Shown piece by piece: positions 51,563 through 58,891 of a stretch of DNA of 64,000 bases. Source of the DNA: JABWCK01 sp043822385 (lineage in GTDB: Archaea; Micrarchaeota; Micrarchaeia; Norongarragalinales; Norongarragalinaceae); NCBI GenBank assembly GCA_043822385.1, contig JBDRBT010000014.1, positions 3,259 to 67,258 on the forward strand, read 5' to 3'. The number at the start of each line of letters is the position of its first letter. Within the stretch, counting starts at the first letter, position 1. The notes below the pieces were generated by a model, which ran no database searches, was not told the origin of the DNA, and saw nothing but the letters and a program-made list of their open reading frames with translations. The position numbers and the translations under genes were made by a program.

Positions 51563-52120
51563 TTAGTACTGCTCTCTCCTAGGAGGCTTCACAAACAAGT
51601 AATACTTTTCAATTCCTTTGAGTTCAGCGAGTATTCGTTGAATAAACAATTCTTGAACACTAACTAAATGCGGAATCCTCTTCTGCACGTCAGCAAAACT
51701 CTCGAAAGGCGTTTTCTCTCGTTCAGAAAGCAAAGCACTCAAATGTTTCTTTCCAACTGAAGGTAATTGTTCTAAAGTATGAGACCGAACACTAATCGAT
51801 CCAGCCTTATTCAAGAAAGCAACTAACTCTTTCTCGCGAGAAACAACAATAAGCCTAATTGCTTGCTCTAACTCTTGTTGAGCACGAACAGTTAATTGAT
51901 CAAAAGAAATTCTTTGCTTAATGTGATCAACCTTGTCTCGTTCTTCAGCGCCAATATATACTTTTTCAAACAAGTCGAACTTTACATCCGGCTTTACAAC
52001 TACTTCCAATAAAGTAAATTGCACGTCGCCCACTACTTGCGCTAGAGACTCTTTAACCGCCTCGCCAGACTTTCCATGCGGCAAGTGGTCCAACAATAAG
52101 GCAAAATCTTCTCTATTCAC
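51563..52120 (-). CDS. DUF655 family protein
   Basis: A 185-residue protein of the archaeal DUF655 family, of unknown but probably RNA-related function. It has VYIGAEERDKVDHIKQRISF, an OB-like N-terminal domain, and a helix-hairpin-helix at LEQLPSVGKKHLSALLSERE. It lies between rpoF and ksgA, with 2- to 8-base gaps, the typical setting for the family. Confidence 0.92.
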   Translation of the reverse strand: MNREDFALLLDHLPHGKSGEAVKESLAQVVGDVQFTLLEVVVKPDVKFDLFEKVYIGAEERDKVDHIKQRISFDQLTVRAQQELEQAIRLIVVSREKELVAFLNKAGSISVRSHTLEQLPSVGKKHLSALLSEREKTPFESFADVQKRIPHLVSVQELFIQRILAELKGIEKYYLFVKPPRREQY

Positions 52121-52128
52121 GAATTAAA

Positions 52129-52455
52129 TCACTTCTCGTGTTCTTTTAAAATACTCATCGTCTTCTTAACGTCTTCATCAGTTAATTCAACGGAATAACT
52201 AGCTAAAAATAAACGCAAGTCATCTTCTTTAGTAGGCAAGACGTTAACTAATTGTACTACAACGCGGTCTTCAAACAAACTCAAGCCAGAAAGCGCTTTT
52301 TGTAAAGCATTAGCTTCCTTTAGCGATAAAGAAACGTTTTTCTCTAAGTATTCGAAAGTCAATTGTTGTTCGTAACCCAACTCTCCTTCCTTCTTTCGCT
52401 TCTTCAACAAATCAAGCGCTTCCGCGTTAGTAATTGGTTTTTCAGTCAATAACAT
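52129..52455 (-). CDS. rpoF: DNA-directed RNA polymerase subunit F (Rpb4-like)
   Basis: Archaeal RpoF pairs with RpoE to form the polymerase stalk. About 108 residues from the ATG at 52455 (MLLTEKPITNAEALDLL). It has the helical Rpb4 pattern: KRKKEGELGYEQQLTFEYL, then VVVQLVNVLPTKEDDLRLFL and SVELTDEDVKKTMSILKE. It follows L21e by one base and precedes DUF655. An in-frame start at 52488 would overlap L21e. Confidence 0.93.
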   Translation of the reverse strand: MLLTEKPITNAEALDLLKKRKKEGELGYEQQLTFEYLEKNVSLSLKEANALQKALSGLSLFEDRVVVQLVNVLPTKEDDLRLFLASYSVELTDEDVKKTMSILKEHEK

Positions 52456-52456
52456 T

Positions 52457-52732
52457 TCAAAACCTCTCAACGTGAACACTGGAAACAATTATAGTTTTAG
52501 GTTTCCTGCCGTCCATTACTTTCAAAACCAAAGCCCTGCCTTGCTTGCCTTCAACAACGCCAATCCGATGGTTAAACCTAAGCGCTTCTAGCCTGCCGCG
52601 CAAAAATCTCTGGTTAACATTAATTCTTACGTTCTCTCCCGGCTTGAAAACCGAAAGAATTCTTGAAACGGTAGTATTCCTAGCAGTCAAATTTCGACTG
52701 TGTTTGGAAAAACCACCATGAGACCTCTTCAC
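52457..52732 (-). CDS. rpl21e: 50S ribosomal protein L21e
   Basis: A 91-residue SH3-like large-subunit protein, common to archaea and eukaryotes. It begins MKRSHGGFSKHSRNLTA and has FKPGENVRINVNQRF, GRLEALRFNHRIGVVEGKQG and a conserved C-terminal KPKTIIVSSVHVERF. It heads the operon L21e-RpoF-DUF655-KsgA. Its promoter and that of the TBP gene lie in the 145-base gap to 52878. Confidence 0.95.
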   Translation of the reverse strand: MKRSHGGFSKHSRNLTARNTTVSRILSVFKPGENVRINVNQRFLRGRLEALRFNHRIGVVEGKQGRALVLKVMDGRKPKTIIVSSVHVERF

Positions 52733-52828
52733 AAATAACCACCTTGAAAAGCAATAAAAACAGGCTACCTCGGAAAGTATTTTGCCTTAGTTAGAATATA
52801 AATCTTTTTAAACAGGCAAAACAAAACA

Positions 52829-52843
52829 TTTAAATATATAAAA
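52829..52843 (+). promoter_or_regulatory. TATA box of the one-repeat TBP gene
   Basis: TTTAAATATATAAAA, a strong A/T core, lies 35-49 bases before the ATG at 52878. Transcription from about 52865 would leave a short leader containing GGTGA. Confidence 0.5.
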
Positions 52844-52877
52844 TTTAGAAAGCGGTTTAAAAACGGGTGAAAAAGAC

Positions 52878-53201
52878 ATGGTCAAGGTAAAGTCTAAGAA
52901 AAAAACTTACAACAAAAGAATTGACACTAGTTTTAAAGTAGAAAACATAGTTGCTTCAGCTAACTTAAAAGTTGAATTAGATTTATTCAACATTGCTATG
53001 GAAATAGACAACGTTGAATACGAGCCAGAACAATTCCCGGGCGCAATAATGCGTTTGAAAGACATTGGCACAACCTTGTTGTTATTCAAGAACGGGAAAG
53101 TAATTTGCTCGGGCGCTAAGAGCGAAGCTCAAATCGGCAGGTCAATCAAGAGAGCAGTTGAATTACTAAGAGGCTTCATGAAAGACCCAGCGGTAGTTTA
53201 A
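52878..53201 (+). CDS. tbp: TATA-binding protein with a single repeat
   Basis: A 107-residue protein holding one TBP repeat. Residues 20-100 read KVENIVASANLKVELDL, then NVEYEPEQFPGAIMRL and LLLFKNGKVICSGAKSE. The DNA-inserting phenylalanines Phe53 (EQFPG) and Phe70 (LLLFKNGK) are both kept. A Lys-rich tail of about 18 residues precedes it. Normal archaeal TBP has two such repeats in about 180-200 residues, forming one saddle. Here the frame ends cleanly at TAA, followed by the 5S promoter, with no second repeat before or after. A homodimer, or a paralogue beside a full TBP elsewhere, are the options. Confidence 0.85.
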   Translation: MVKVKSKKKTYNKRIDTSFKVENIVASANLKVELDLFNIAMEIDNVEYEPEQFPGAIMRLKDIGTTLLLFKNGKVICSGAKSEAQIGRSIKRAVELLRGFMKDPAVV

Positions 53202-53211
53202 AAACGCTAGG

Positions 53212-53219
53212 TTTTTAAA
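53212..53219 (+). promoter_or_regulatory. TATA box of the 5S rRNA gene
   Basis: TTTTTAAA lies 23-30 bases before the estimated 5S 5' end at 53242, the expected spacing for an archaeal promoter. It is directly behind the TBP stop codon. Confidence 0.5.
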
Positions 53220-53241
53220 CTCGGTTCGGCACGATAATTAC

Positions 53242-53354
53242 GTTAGCGGCCATAGGAGAGGTGGCACACCCGTTCTCATTCCGAACACGGAAGTTAAGAC
53301 CTCTTACGACGTTGCCAGTACTGTCTTTCGACGGGAACGCGCGTTGCTGCTACA
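53242..53354 (+). rRNA. rrf: 5S ribosomal RNA
   Basis: The sequence contains the conserved 5S blocks GGCCATAGGAGAGGTGG, CACACCCGTTC and CCGAACACGGAAGTTAAG. Helix I is TAGCGGC (53244-53250) pairing with GCTGCTA (53346-53352), with one G-U pair. The ends are set by this helix and may be off by a few bases. It stands alone, away from 16S/23S, as in many archaea. T-rich sequence follows as a possible terminator. Confidence 0.92.
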
Positions 53355-53393
53355 TCTTTCTCATTATTAAAGTTTTTAAGCACTCTAGCGCTA

Positions 53394-53696
53394 ATGCTTG
53401 CGATGGATTTAAACACCCTAGTCTTCCTGTTATTCACGCCAGTCAGCGCAGTAAATGCTTTCGCTATTTTTTACTCAAACCACAAAAACAAGAAAACCGG
53501 AATTTACTTGAAGCAATTGAAAGACCGGTTGAATGAAATAAGCGAAGGAATTAAAGACACTCAAAACAAAATTACGGAAGTAAAAAAAAGCCACGTTAAA
53601 CAAGCTAATATTAGCGAGCTAGAAAAAAAATTAAACGAAGCTACTGCAGAATTGCTTTACTCTAAAAAGAAAATGAGGTCGAAACAAATTGTCTGA
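53394..53696 (+). CDS. Small membrane protein with coiled coil (1)
   Basis: A 100-residue protein: one N-terminal membrane helix (NTLVFLLFTPVSAVNAFAIF), then a long coiled coil of alternating Lys/Glu/Ile residues (KQLKDRLNEISEGIKDTQNK, ANISELEKKLNEATAELL). A second ATG lies at 53403. It overlaps the next gene by 8 bases. The two look like a paired membrane-bound scaffold. No known family recognised. Confidence 0.62.
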   Translation: MLAMDLNTLVFLLFTPVSAVNAFAIFYSNHKNKKTGIYLKQLKDRLNEISEGIKDTQNKITEVKKSHVKQANISELEKKLNEATAELLYSKKKMRSKQIV

Positions 53697-53961
53697 CTTT
53701 CTCACTCCAGAAGCAACCGCATTAATAGGCGTTGCAGCAGTTTTAACAGTAATCACTCTAATTACCGTAAGAAACGCTAATACTGAAACTAACTTAATTC
53801 GACGCAAGTTGCGGAACCAAATAAGCGACTTGGAACAAGAAATCGTAGTTGTTCAAAGCGACATACTTAAAATAAAAAAAGAAACAGAAAAGAAAATAGA
53901 CGCGGAATACATGAACAGGCGGGTTGAAGGCTTAATCAACTTGATTAAAGGCAAGCACTAA
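53689..53961 (+). CDS. Small membrane protein with coiled coil (2)
   Basis: A 90-residue protein with a TTG start. An N-terminal membrane helix (ATALIGVAAVLTVITLITV) is followed by a coiled coil (RKLRNQISDLEQEIVVVQSD and KKETEKKIDAEYM). It has the same plan as the preceding gene, overlapping it by 8 bases, and its last 4 bases overlap the convergent trm5 gene. A heterodimer of the two through their coiled coils is plausible. Confidence 0.6.
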   Translation: MSDFLTPEATALIGVAAVLTVITLITVRNANTETNLIRRKLRNQISDLEQEIVVVQSDILKIKKETEKKIDAEYMNRRVEGLINLIKGKH

Positions 53962-54995
53962 AACACTTTAAAATCAATCACTACCTGGCTTTGTTTCGGC
54001 GAATACGGCCTAACAATCCGCTTATTCAAAACCCGGTACTTGCGCTTCCTCTTCTTGCACGCAGTTCTAACAAAAACCAGCGCTTCATTAAAAGGCTTTT
54101 TCTTGTTTTCTTCAATGGAATTAAAACAATAAAAGTGAATAACGCAATTCTTTTTCGCAGCAATTAACGCAGAATCTAAAAAATCAAAGCCAGTATGCGG
54201 TAAAGGCATTACTATCCGGTCAGCCAAATTCTTGAGTTTTGGAACAATTTTATTCACGTCACCCTGAACTACCTTAATTGCATGCTCTGCTTTATTCAAA
54301 ACAACATTTTCTCGCATTAAAGATACCGCAATTGGATTCAATTCAACAGCAATTATCTCTACATTCTTTTGCTTCTTGAAAAAAACTAAAGGAAACGGGC
54401 CAACACCAGCAAATAACGCTAGAATTTTTTCTCCCGGCCTTATTTTCTTTGCTATGCGCATTCTCTCGAAAGCCAAGCGCACAGAAAAATAAACCTTACT
54501 CAAATCAACACGCATTACTGCGCCAGCTTCCTTGTACAACGCGAGAGTAGTTTTTTCTCCAGCTAGCCACTCTAAATCACGAACTCTGTATTCGCCAAGC
54601 ATTGCAGATTTTTTCATTAACACCGTTTTAACGTGCTTGTTTGCTTCCAGAATTTTTTTTGCAATTAACTTCTTTTTTTTCAGTAAAGAATCGTGAACTT
54701 CAATAATGCAAATACTCCCGATTACGTCAAAAGATTTTACTAAATCGCTTAATTCAGTCTTGCTTAAAACACTTGAAAGTAATTCTTTTAATTCCCCAGA
54801 ACGCTGAACTTCTTTGAATTTTCGTTGAGTAAAAACACTCTTGAAAGGTAAAGAAATTTTTCTAGTCACTGGAAAAAAAACAAAGCCGTTTTCATTGAAC
54901 GCCGGAACTCCTGTGACCAAAGCGTTTTTTTCTTTAAGCAAAAACTTCGCTTTTTCAGCATTTTTTGGTTCTACCTTAACAGCTTTCATTTTCAC
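53958..54995 (-). CDS. trm5: tRNA (guanine37-N1)-methyltransferase Trm5-like
   Basis: Methylates G37 next to the anticodon with S-adenosylmethionine, preventing frameshifting. The 345-residue protein has an N-terminal domain, then RVRDLEWLAGEKTTLALYKE, FSVRLAFERMRIAKKI, the SAM loop ILALFAGVGPFPLVF, IIAVELNPIAVSLMREN, and VMPLPHTGFDFLD, in the place of the family's NLP motif. A C-terminal substrate-binding region follows. Length and order fit archaeal Trm5. A Trm5a/b subclass is not assigned. Confidence 0.9.
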   Translation of the reverse strand: MKMKAVKVEPKNAEKAKFLLKEKNALVTGVPAFNENGFVFFPVTRKISLPFKSVFTQRKFKEVQRSGELKELLSSVLSKTELSDLVKSFDVIGSICIIEVHDSLLKKKKLIAKKILEANKHVKTVLMKKSAMLGEYRVRDLEWLAGEKTTLALYKEAGAVMRVDLSKVYFSVRLAFERMRIAKKIRPGEKILALFAGVGPFPLVFFKKQKNVEIIAVELNPIAVSLMRENVVLNKAEHAIKVVQGDVNKIVPKLKNLADRIVMPLPHTGFDFLDSALIAAKKNCVIHFYCFNSIEENKKKPFNEALVFVRTACKKRKRKYRVLNKRIVRPYSPKQSQVVIDFKVF

Positions 54996-55017
54996 AACCT
55001 ATAAGAATAATTAACTA

Positions 55018-55842
55018 ATGAGAAATAAAACAATGGACTTTATACAAGAATTTTTATTAAACCCCCTGCAGCAACCCAATGACTACGCGCCTTACAATTT
55101 GGTTAACACACTGGTTTTCGCTGCAATAGCGTTAGCCGCAGCCTGGATTTTGTATAAACTCCTGCCTAAACTAGGAATCAAATACGATGAAGAGTTTTTT
55201 TACAGCGTACTTCCGTTCGTTATCCTGGGTGCAATTTTACGCGTGGTAGTTGACGCTGAAATCCTGCCGCGTTCAATAAGCGTTTTCGGCATTGACTTGT
55301 TTATTTTAGTCACGCCGGGAATTTACATTTTCACGTTCGTTGTTTTAATGGCGTGCTTGCTAGTTTGCTTGAAAACCAAGAACCCAATGAAAAACTTCCG
55401 AAACGCAGGAATAATTCTTTCAGTAATAGCGTTCCTTCCCTTGCTTTCACTTTACTCTCAAATTCAACTAGACGTACTATTAATTCCAGTAATTGCGTTA
55501 GCCTTCCTCGCAGTATTTGACTTTGTTTGGAAGAAAACAACGAAAACAGAATTAACTAATATAGAAAAAACACTGTTTTTTGCTCAAGTGTTTGACGGCA
55601 GCGCTACTTTTTACGGCGTTGCCTTTAAAGGATATTTCGAGCAACACGTTGTTGGGGGCGCAATAATCAATTCAGGCTCGCCCCTAGCGTTCTTGTTAAT
55701 TAAAGCCTTATTTGCGGTAGGAGTAATTTATTTCTTAAGGAAAGAAAACAAGCAAGACGCGGTATTCATTACCTTGCTCATAACAATAGTTGGTTTAGGA
55801 CCAGGAACAAGAGACGTTTTGCGGACTTTATTCGGGGTTTAA
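55018..55842 (+). CDS. DUF63 family membrane protein
   Basis: A 274-residue polytopic membrane protein of the archaeal DUF63 family, function unknown. About seven helices. Typical blocks are YNLVNTLVFAAIALAAAW, SVLPFVILGAILRVVVDAE, VTPGIYIFTFVVL and FFAQVFDGSATFYGVAF. The ATG at 55018 is 22 bases from the trm5 start in divergent orientation, so the two share a short promoter region. Confidence 0.85.
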   Translation: MRNKTMDFIQEFLLNPLQQPNDYAPYNLVNTLVFAAIALAAAWILYKLLPKLGIKYDEEFFYSVLPFVILGAILRVVVDAEILPRSISVFGIDLFILVTPGIYIFTFVVLMACLLVCLKTKNPMKNFRNAGIILSVIAFLPLLSLYSQIQLDVLLIPVIALAFLAVFDFVWKKTTKTELTNIEKTLFFAQVFDGSATFYGVAFKGYFEQHVVGGAIINSGSPLAFLLIKALFAVGVIYFLRKENKQDAVFITLLITIVGLGPGTRDVLRTLFGV

Positions 55843-55843
55843 T

Positions 55844-56113
55844 TTATTCGCCGCTGCCAGTTAATTCTTGAGCTACTTGTTGTTCTCCTTGCTGGCCAAC
55901 TGGAATCTCAATGAAACGAACTTGCTCGCCTTCACCAGTGTAAATAATGCGAATTACGCCTGAAACCATTTTAGACGCGTTTAACGTATCCATGAATTCC
56001 AGCGTAGTATCTTCTTTCACACCTAAAGCGCCCTCGAATACAGCGTCAACTGGCTTGAAACCAGATTTTTGCAGCAAATCAATCATTTTCATTACTTCAT
56101 CCTTAATCTTCAT
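55844..56113 (-). CDS. Small protein of unknown function
   Basis: An 89-residue soluble protein. It begins with a helical part (KIKDEVMKMIDLLQKSGF), then DAVFEGALGVKEDTTLEF and a beta-rich part VIRIIYTGEGEQVRFIEIP. It ends in a Gln/Glu-rich tail. No family recognised. It converges on the DUF63 gene with a 1-base gap. Confidence 0.55.
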   Translation of the reverse strand: MKIKDEVMKMIDLLQKSGFKPVDAVFEGALGVKEDTTLEFMDTLNASKMVSGVIRIIYTGEGEQVRFIEIPVGQQGEQQVAQELTGSGE

Positions 56114-56197
56114 TTAAACATCACCAGTGCAAAGCATTAAACAACAAGCGTTTTTTAGGGTTTTTGTCCGGGTTGTTGCTTTCTTCGACTTAAGGCT

Positions 56198-56380
56198 TCA
56201 CTCAAAATCGCGCACTAAAGAATAATATTCATTCTGCTTTCCTTTAAATGCTACTTTAATAACAAAATGCCTATCCGTTTCTTGAGAGTGCTCAGCTAAA
56301 GGAAAATAATACCGTGGATTAAACCCCAAATGTTTTGTGAGGAGTGAAGTAATCTTTCGTTCAGTTAAATTCAAAGCCAT
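56198..56380 (-). CDS. Small protein of unknown function (60 residues)
   Basis: A 60-residue frame: MALNLTERKITSLLTKHLGF then HFVIKVAFKGKQNEYYSLVR. The helix-then-strand plan and the block LLTKHLGF recall ELKQLIKQHLGLDLE in the upstream gene at 56382, whose stop is one base from this start. A shared origin is possible. The downstream gap to the next gene (56114-56197) holds nothing I recognise. Function not inferred. Confidence 0.45.
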   Translation of the reverse strand: MALNLTERKITSLLTKHLGFNPRYYFPLAEHSQETDRHFVIKVAFKGKQNEYYSLVRDFE

Positions 56381-56381
56381 A

Positions 56382-56807
56382 TTAAGTCCTCATTCTGCCA
56401 GTACCAAACTTTTCCTTCAAAATAGAATACAAGGGGGAATGCTCAAAAACAGTCAAGCTAACCTCCACTAATCGCTTGTTTTTAGTTACGCTCGCTAGAA
56501 CTTTATCTTTGTCTAATAACTCCCAAAAATGCGGGTTTGCGGGCCTAGCTACAAAACCGTTTTTTTTAACTGAGGAAAACAAAACAGCATTTTTTTCTTC
56601 ACTATCACCCCTTTCACCAAGAGGCATTAACAAAAAAACGTACTTGGCCGGCTCACCAGGAGAATTTCGAGTAAAATGCTTTATTCCGGGCAGAGGCACT
56701 GCATGCGTTTCCAAATCAAGACCCAAATGTTGTTTTATTAACTGCTTAAGTTCCCTAGAGTTTCCAGTATGAGAATACGCTCTAAAGACTTTAACCAAGT
56801 TAAACAC
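56382..56807 (-). CDS. Protein of unknown function (141 residues)
   Basis: A 141-residue soluble protein, no family recognised. Helical N-terminus (NSRELKQLIKQHLGLDLE), a proline-rich turn, beta strands (AKYVFLLMPLGERG, NAVLFSSVKKNGF) and a helical end. The gene precedes the 60-residue frame at 56198 on the same strand with a one-base gap, so they are co-transcribed. It is divergent from the PRC-barrel gene. Confidence 0.55.
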   Translation of the reverse strand: MFNLVKVFRAYSHTGNSRELKQLIKQHLGLDLETHAVPLPGIKHFTRNSPGEPAKYVFLLMPLGERGDSEEKNAVLFSSVKKNGFVARPANPHFWELLDKDKVLASVTKNKRLVEVSLTVFEHSPLYSILKEKFGTGRMRT

Positions 56808-56931
56808 CCAAAAAAACAGTAAAAACTGTTTTTATTAACGTAATTATAAGACGAAAAAGGTTATTAATCTAGAATATGCTTTTATTAATAAAGTAAAACT
56901 TTGTGTTTAATGAGAGTGGAGTTGGTTTTCA

Positions 56932-57225
56932 ATGGTTAAATACGCTATAGCAAAACAATTAGCCGGAAAGAGAGTAATTACTACTGACGGGGAAGAACTC
57001 GGCAGAGTTATTGACTTGTATTTCAATGAAGTAAACGGCAAGCTAGAAAGCGTGTTAATTGAACCAAACCCTGATTCAGGCTGGGCAGCTAAAACAAAGC
57101 AAGCAGGTGGCGGATTCTTGACGGTACCGTACTCGTCAGTACTGGATGTTAAAGACGTAATGGTAGTAGACAGACGCGGATTGTCTTCAGACGCAATGCT
57201 TCAAGACCACGGCGGATTACTCTAA
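56932..57225 (+). CDS. PRC-barrel domain protein
   Basis: A 97-residue protein consisting of one PRC-barrel: KQLAGKRVITTDGEELGRVI, DLYFNEVNGKLESVLIEP, GGGFLTVPYSSVLDVKDVMVV. Such small PRC-barrel proteins are common in archaea, and related ones have been implicated in cell division and RNA metabolism. It ends by overlapping the convergent NFACT gene by 9 bases. The role here is unknown. Confidence 0.9.
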   Translation: MVKYAIAKQLAGKRVITTDGEELGRVIDLYFNEVNGKLESVLIEPNPDSGWAAKTKQAGGGFLTVPYSSVLDVKDVMVVDRRGLSSDAMLQDHGGLL

Positions 57226-58305
57226 AGTTAAATAAACTGAAGCGTGGTCCTTGACTTCAATAAACAATTTCTTTTTCGCTAGCAAAGCATTCAACTTTGC
57301 TTCGATTTCTTGATTCTTTAAGCCCTTAGCTTGCATTGAACGCAATTCCTCAAACAATTTTTCTACAAACAAACAATTCTCAAAAACCCAGTTTCCAGCT
57401 TTCTTGAGTTCAACGCGTTGTTCATCAAACTCTTGCAGTAAAGCCAGCTGGCTAGTTAATTGTGCTTCCACCTTTTCAACGCCCTTATTTTTAGGAGTTT
57501 CATGAACGTAATTAAAGTAATACTCGTCCAGAGCTTCAGAAAAAGAATCAAATTGTTTTTCGGTTACGCCTCTATATTTCTCTAGTTTAGTGAAGGAAAA
57601 GGCCACCGGTTTTTCGTCCGCGTAATAAACGCGGGGCGCTCTTTCAGAAACTAGTTTTTTTACTTCCTTGATTACTTTAGAAAAATCAACCGCACTAGCT
57701 TCATCATCCAGAGAAAAACCAGCTCTGACAACTGCTTCCTCTAAGTAAAAAGGCGCTAAGTTAAATTTTTTTGACAAGAAAGAAACAATTTTTCCTTGCA
57801 CTTCGTTCGAATCAGGAGTAATTAAAGAAAAAACGCTTTGTTTTTCTTGCGGAGGCAAGACGTACTTTAAACCCCGTTTTAAAGAACGAACAGAATAATG
57901 CGCCCTAGTTAATACTTGCAGGATAGTGTAAACAGCATCACACAAAATCACGTTCCCTTTACCGAACAATTCTAAAACCAGAATAAATGATTCTTTTTTA
58001 TCTAGTTCGAAAACTATAACGCGGTCTTCATTCAATTGCTTAATTGCACGCACGCGAGCATTCTCAAGCAACGAACGCATTCTCGCAACAAGCGGGTCTT
58101 TTTCAATTGTTTCTTCAACAAACTTAGTTAAGTTAGCCCTCACACCTAATTCAACTAACAAGAAAACGCTTCCTTTAGTTTTCGAGTTGAATTTAAAGCG
58201 GTAAACGCCTTCGCTAACTAAGTACGGCCGAACTAAAAAACTGCCTTCCAATAAAGCTAGTTCTTCAGTTAAAACAGCGTAATCAATTGAACTCATTTTC
58301 TGCAT
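57217..58305 (-). CDS. NFACT-N domain protein (NEMF/Rqc2/RqcH-like), short form
   Basis: About 362 residues from the ATG at 58305 (58296 is also possible). The N-terminal NFACT-N domain has SSIDYAVLTEELALLEGSFL, VRANLTKFVEETIEKDPLV, VIVFELDKKESFILVLELFG and GNVILCDA. Then come the helix-hairpin and coiled-coil middle region (EKVEAQLTSQLALLQEFDEQ). The end reads FIEVKDHASVYLTLE. Full-length archaeal RqcH/NEMF proteins have about 600-700 residues and continue into the tRNA-binding NFACT-R domain, which is missing. These proteins recognise stalled large ribosomal subunits. A separate NFACT-R gene may exist outside this window. Confidence 0.8.
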   Translation of the reverse strand: MQKMSSIDYAVLTEELALLEGSFLVRPYLVSEGVYRFKFNSKTKGSVFLLVELGVRANLTKFVEETIEKDPLVARMRSLLENARVRAIKQLNEDRVIVFELDKKESFILVLELFGKGNVILCDAVYTILQVLTRAHYSVRSLKRGLKYVLPPQEKQSVFSLITPDSNEVQGKIVSFLSKKFNLAPFYLEEAVVRAGFSLDDEASAVDFSKVIKEVKKLVSERAPRVYYADEKPVAFSFTKLEKYRGVTEKQFDSFSEALDEYYFNYVHETPKNKGVEKVEAQLTSQLALLQEFDEQRVELKKAGNWVFENCLFVEKLFEELRSMQAKGLKNQEIEAKLNALLAKKKLFIEVKDHASVYLTLE

Positions 58306-58385
58306 GATAAGAAATAGCGAAAACAAAATTAAAAGCACTAGCGTTGAAAATAAATAAAACAAAACCCTTAAAATAACTAGGGTTC

Positions 58386-58415
58386 ATATCGTATTCGATA
58401 TAAATCGGGTCCGAT
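58386..58415. promoter_or_regulatory. Two palindromes in the PadR gene promoter, likely operators
   Basis: ATATCG-TATT-CGATAT (58386-58401) is a perfect 6-base inverted repeat. ATCGG-GT-CCGAT (58404-58415) is a perfect 5-base inverted repeat. Between them TATAAAT (58399-58405) looks like the TATA box. The ATG at 58421 follows the second palindrome by 5 bases, so the transcript would be nearly leaderless. Their position directly before a PadR gene suggests autoregulation. Confidence 0.55.
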
Positions 58416-58420
58416 ACTAA

Positions 58421-58891
58421 ATGCCTAAAATAGAAATAAAGGGATTACTGCGAATATTCATACTTACTTCTTTGTCTAAAAAAGAAAAAACCGGCAAGGA
58501 ACTAGCAGACCAAATACACACAATATCCAAAGACTGGCGACCAAGCTGTGGAACGATATACCCGTTGCTGCAAGGCTTGAAAAAAAACAAGCTAGTTAAA
58601 CCCAAAAAAACCAGTAAAAGAGGAGAAATAACTTACGAAATAACTAGAAAAGGCAAGGAAACAATAAAAACGCAGAAAACGAAATTATTAAACTCGTTCG
58701 GGGAAGCAATTAAAAAAACATTCCCGCTATTAATGATGGTTTTTCACGATTGCACTGAAGAAGAAGCTAAGGAAATAAGCAGGGAATACGAAGAATTTCT
58801 CGAAATACGTGAAAAAATATTTATTTTACCTCCAGAAAGACGAAAGGCAATAATAAAAAGTTTTCTTAAAAAAATGAAGGAAATAAAATGA
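58421..58891 (+). CDS. PadR-family transcriptional regulator
   Basis: A 156-residue regulator. The winged-helix core is LRIFILTSLSKKEKTGKELA, RPSCGTIYPLLQGLKKNKLV and GEITYEITRKGKETIK, the PadR pattern with the TIYPLL recognition helix. A C-terminal helical dimerisation domain follows. It is the first gene of the operon with the ABC transporter and overlaps the ATPase gene by 4 bases. PadR proteins often repress their own operon and drug or stress-related transporters. Confidence 0.93.
   Translation: MPKIEIKGLLRIFILTSLSKKEKTGKELADQIHTISKDWRPSCGTIYPLLQGLKKNKLVKPKKTSKRGEITYEITRKGKETIKTQKTKLLNSFGEAIKKTFPLLMMVFHDCTEEEAKEISREYEEFLEIREKIFILPPERRKAIIKSFLKKMKEIK

Noticed and set aside
52733..53241. 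A hidden second TBP repeat around the one-repeat gene
   Set aside because: I read both flanks. The upstream 145 bases are promoter-like, and the downstream bases are the 5S promoter and gene. No EPEQFPG-like block occurs.
53261..53536. A 91-codon frame on the plus strand starting inside 5S rRNA
   Set aside because: It runs through the 5S gene and the start of the coiled-coil protein at 53394 in another frame, with no protein-like composition.
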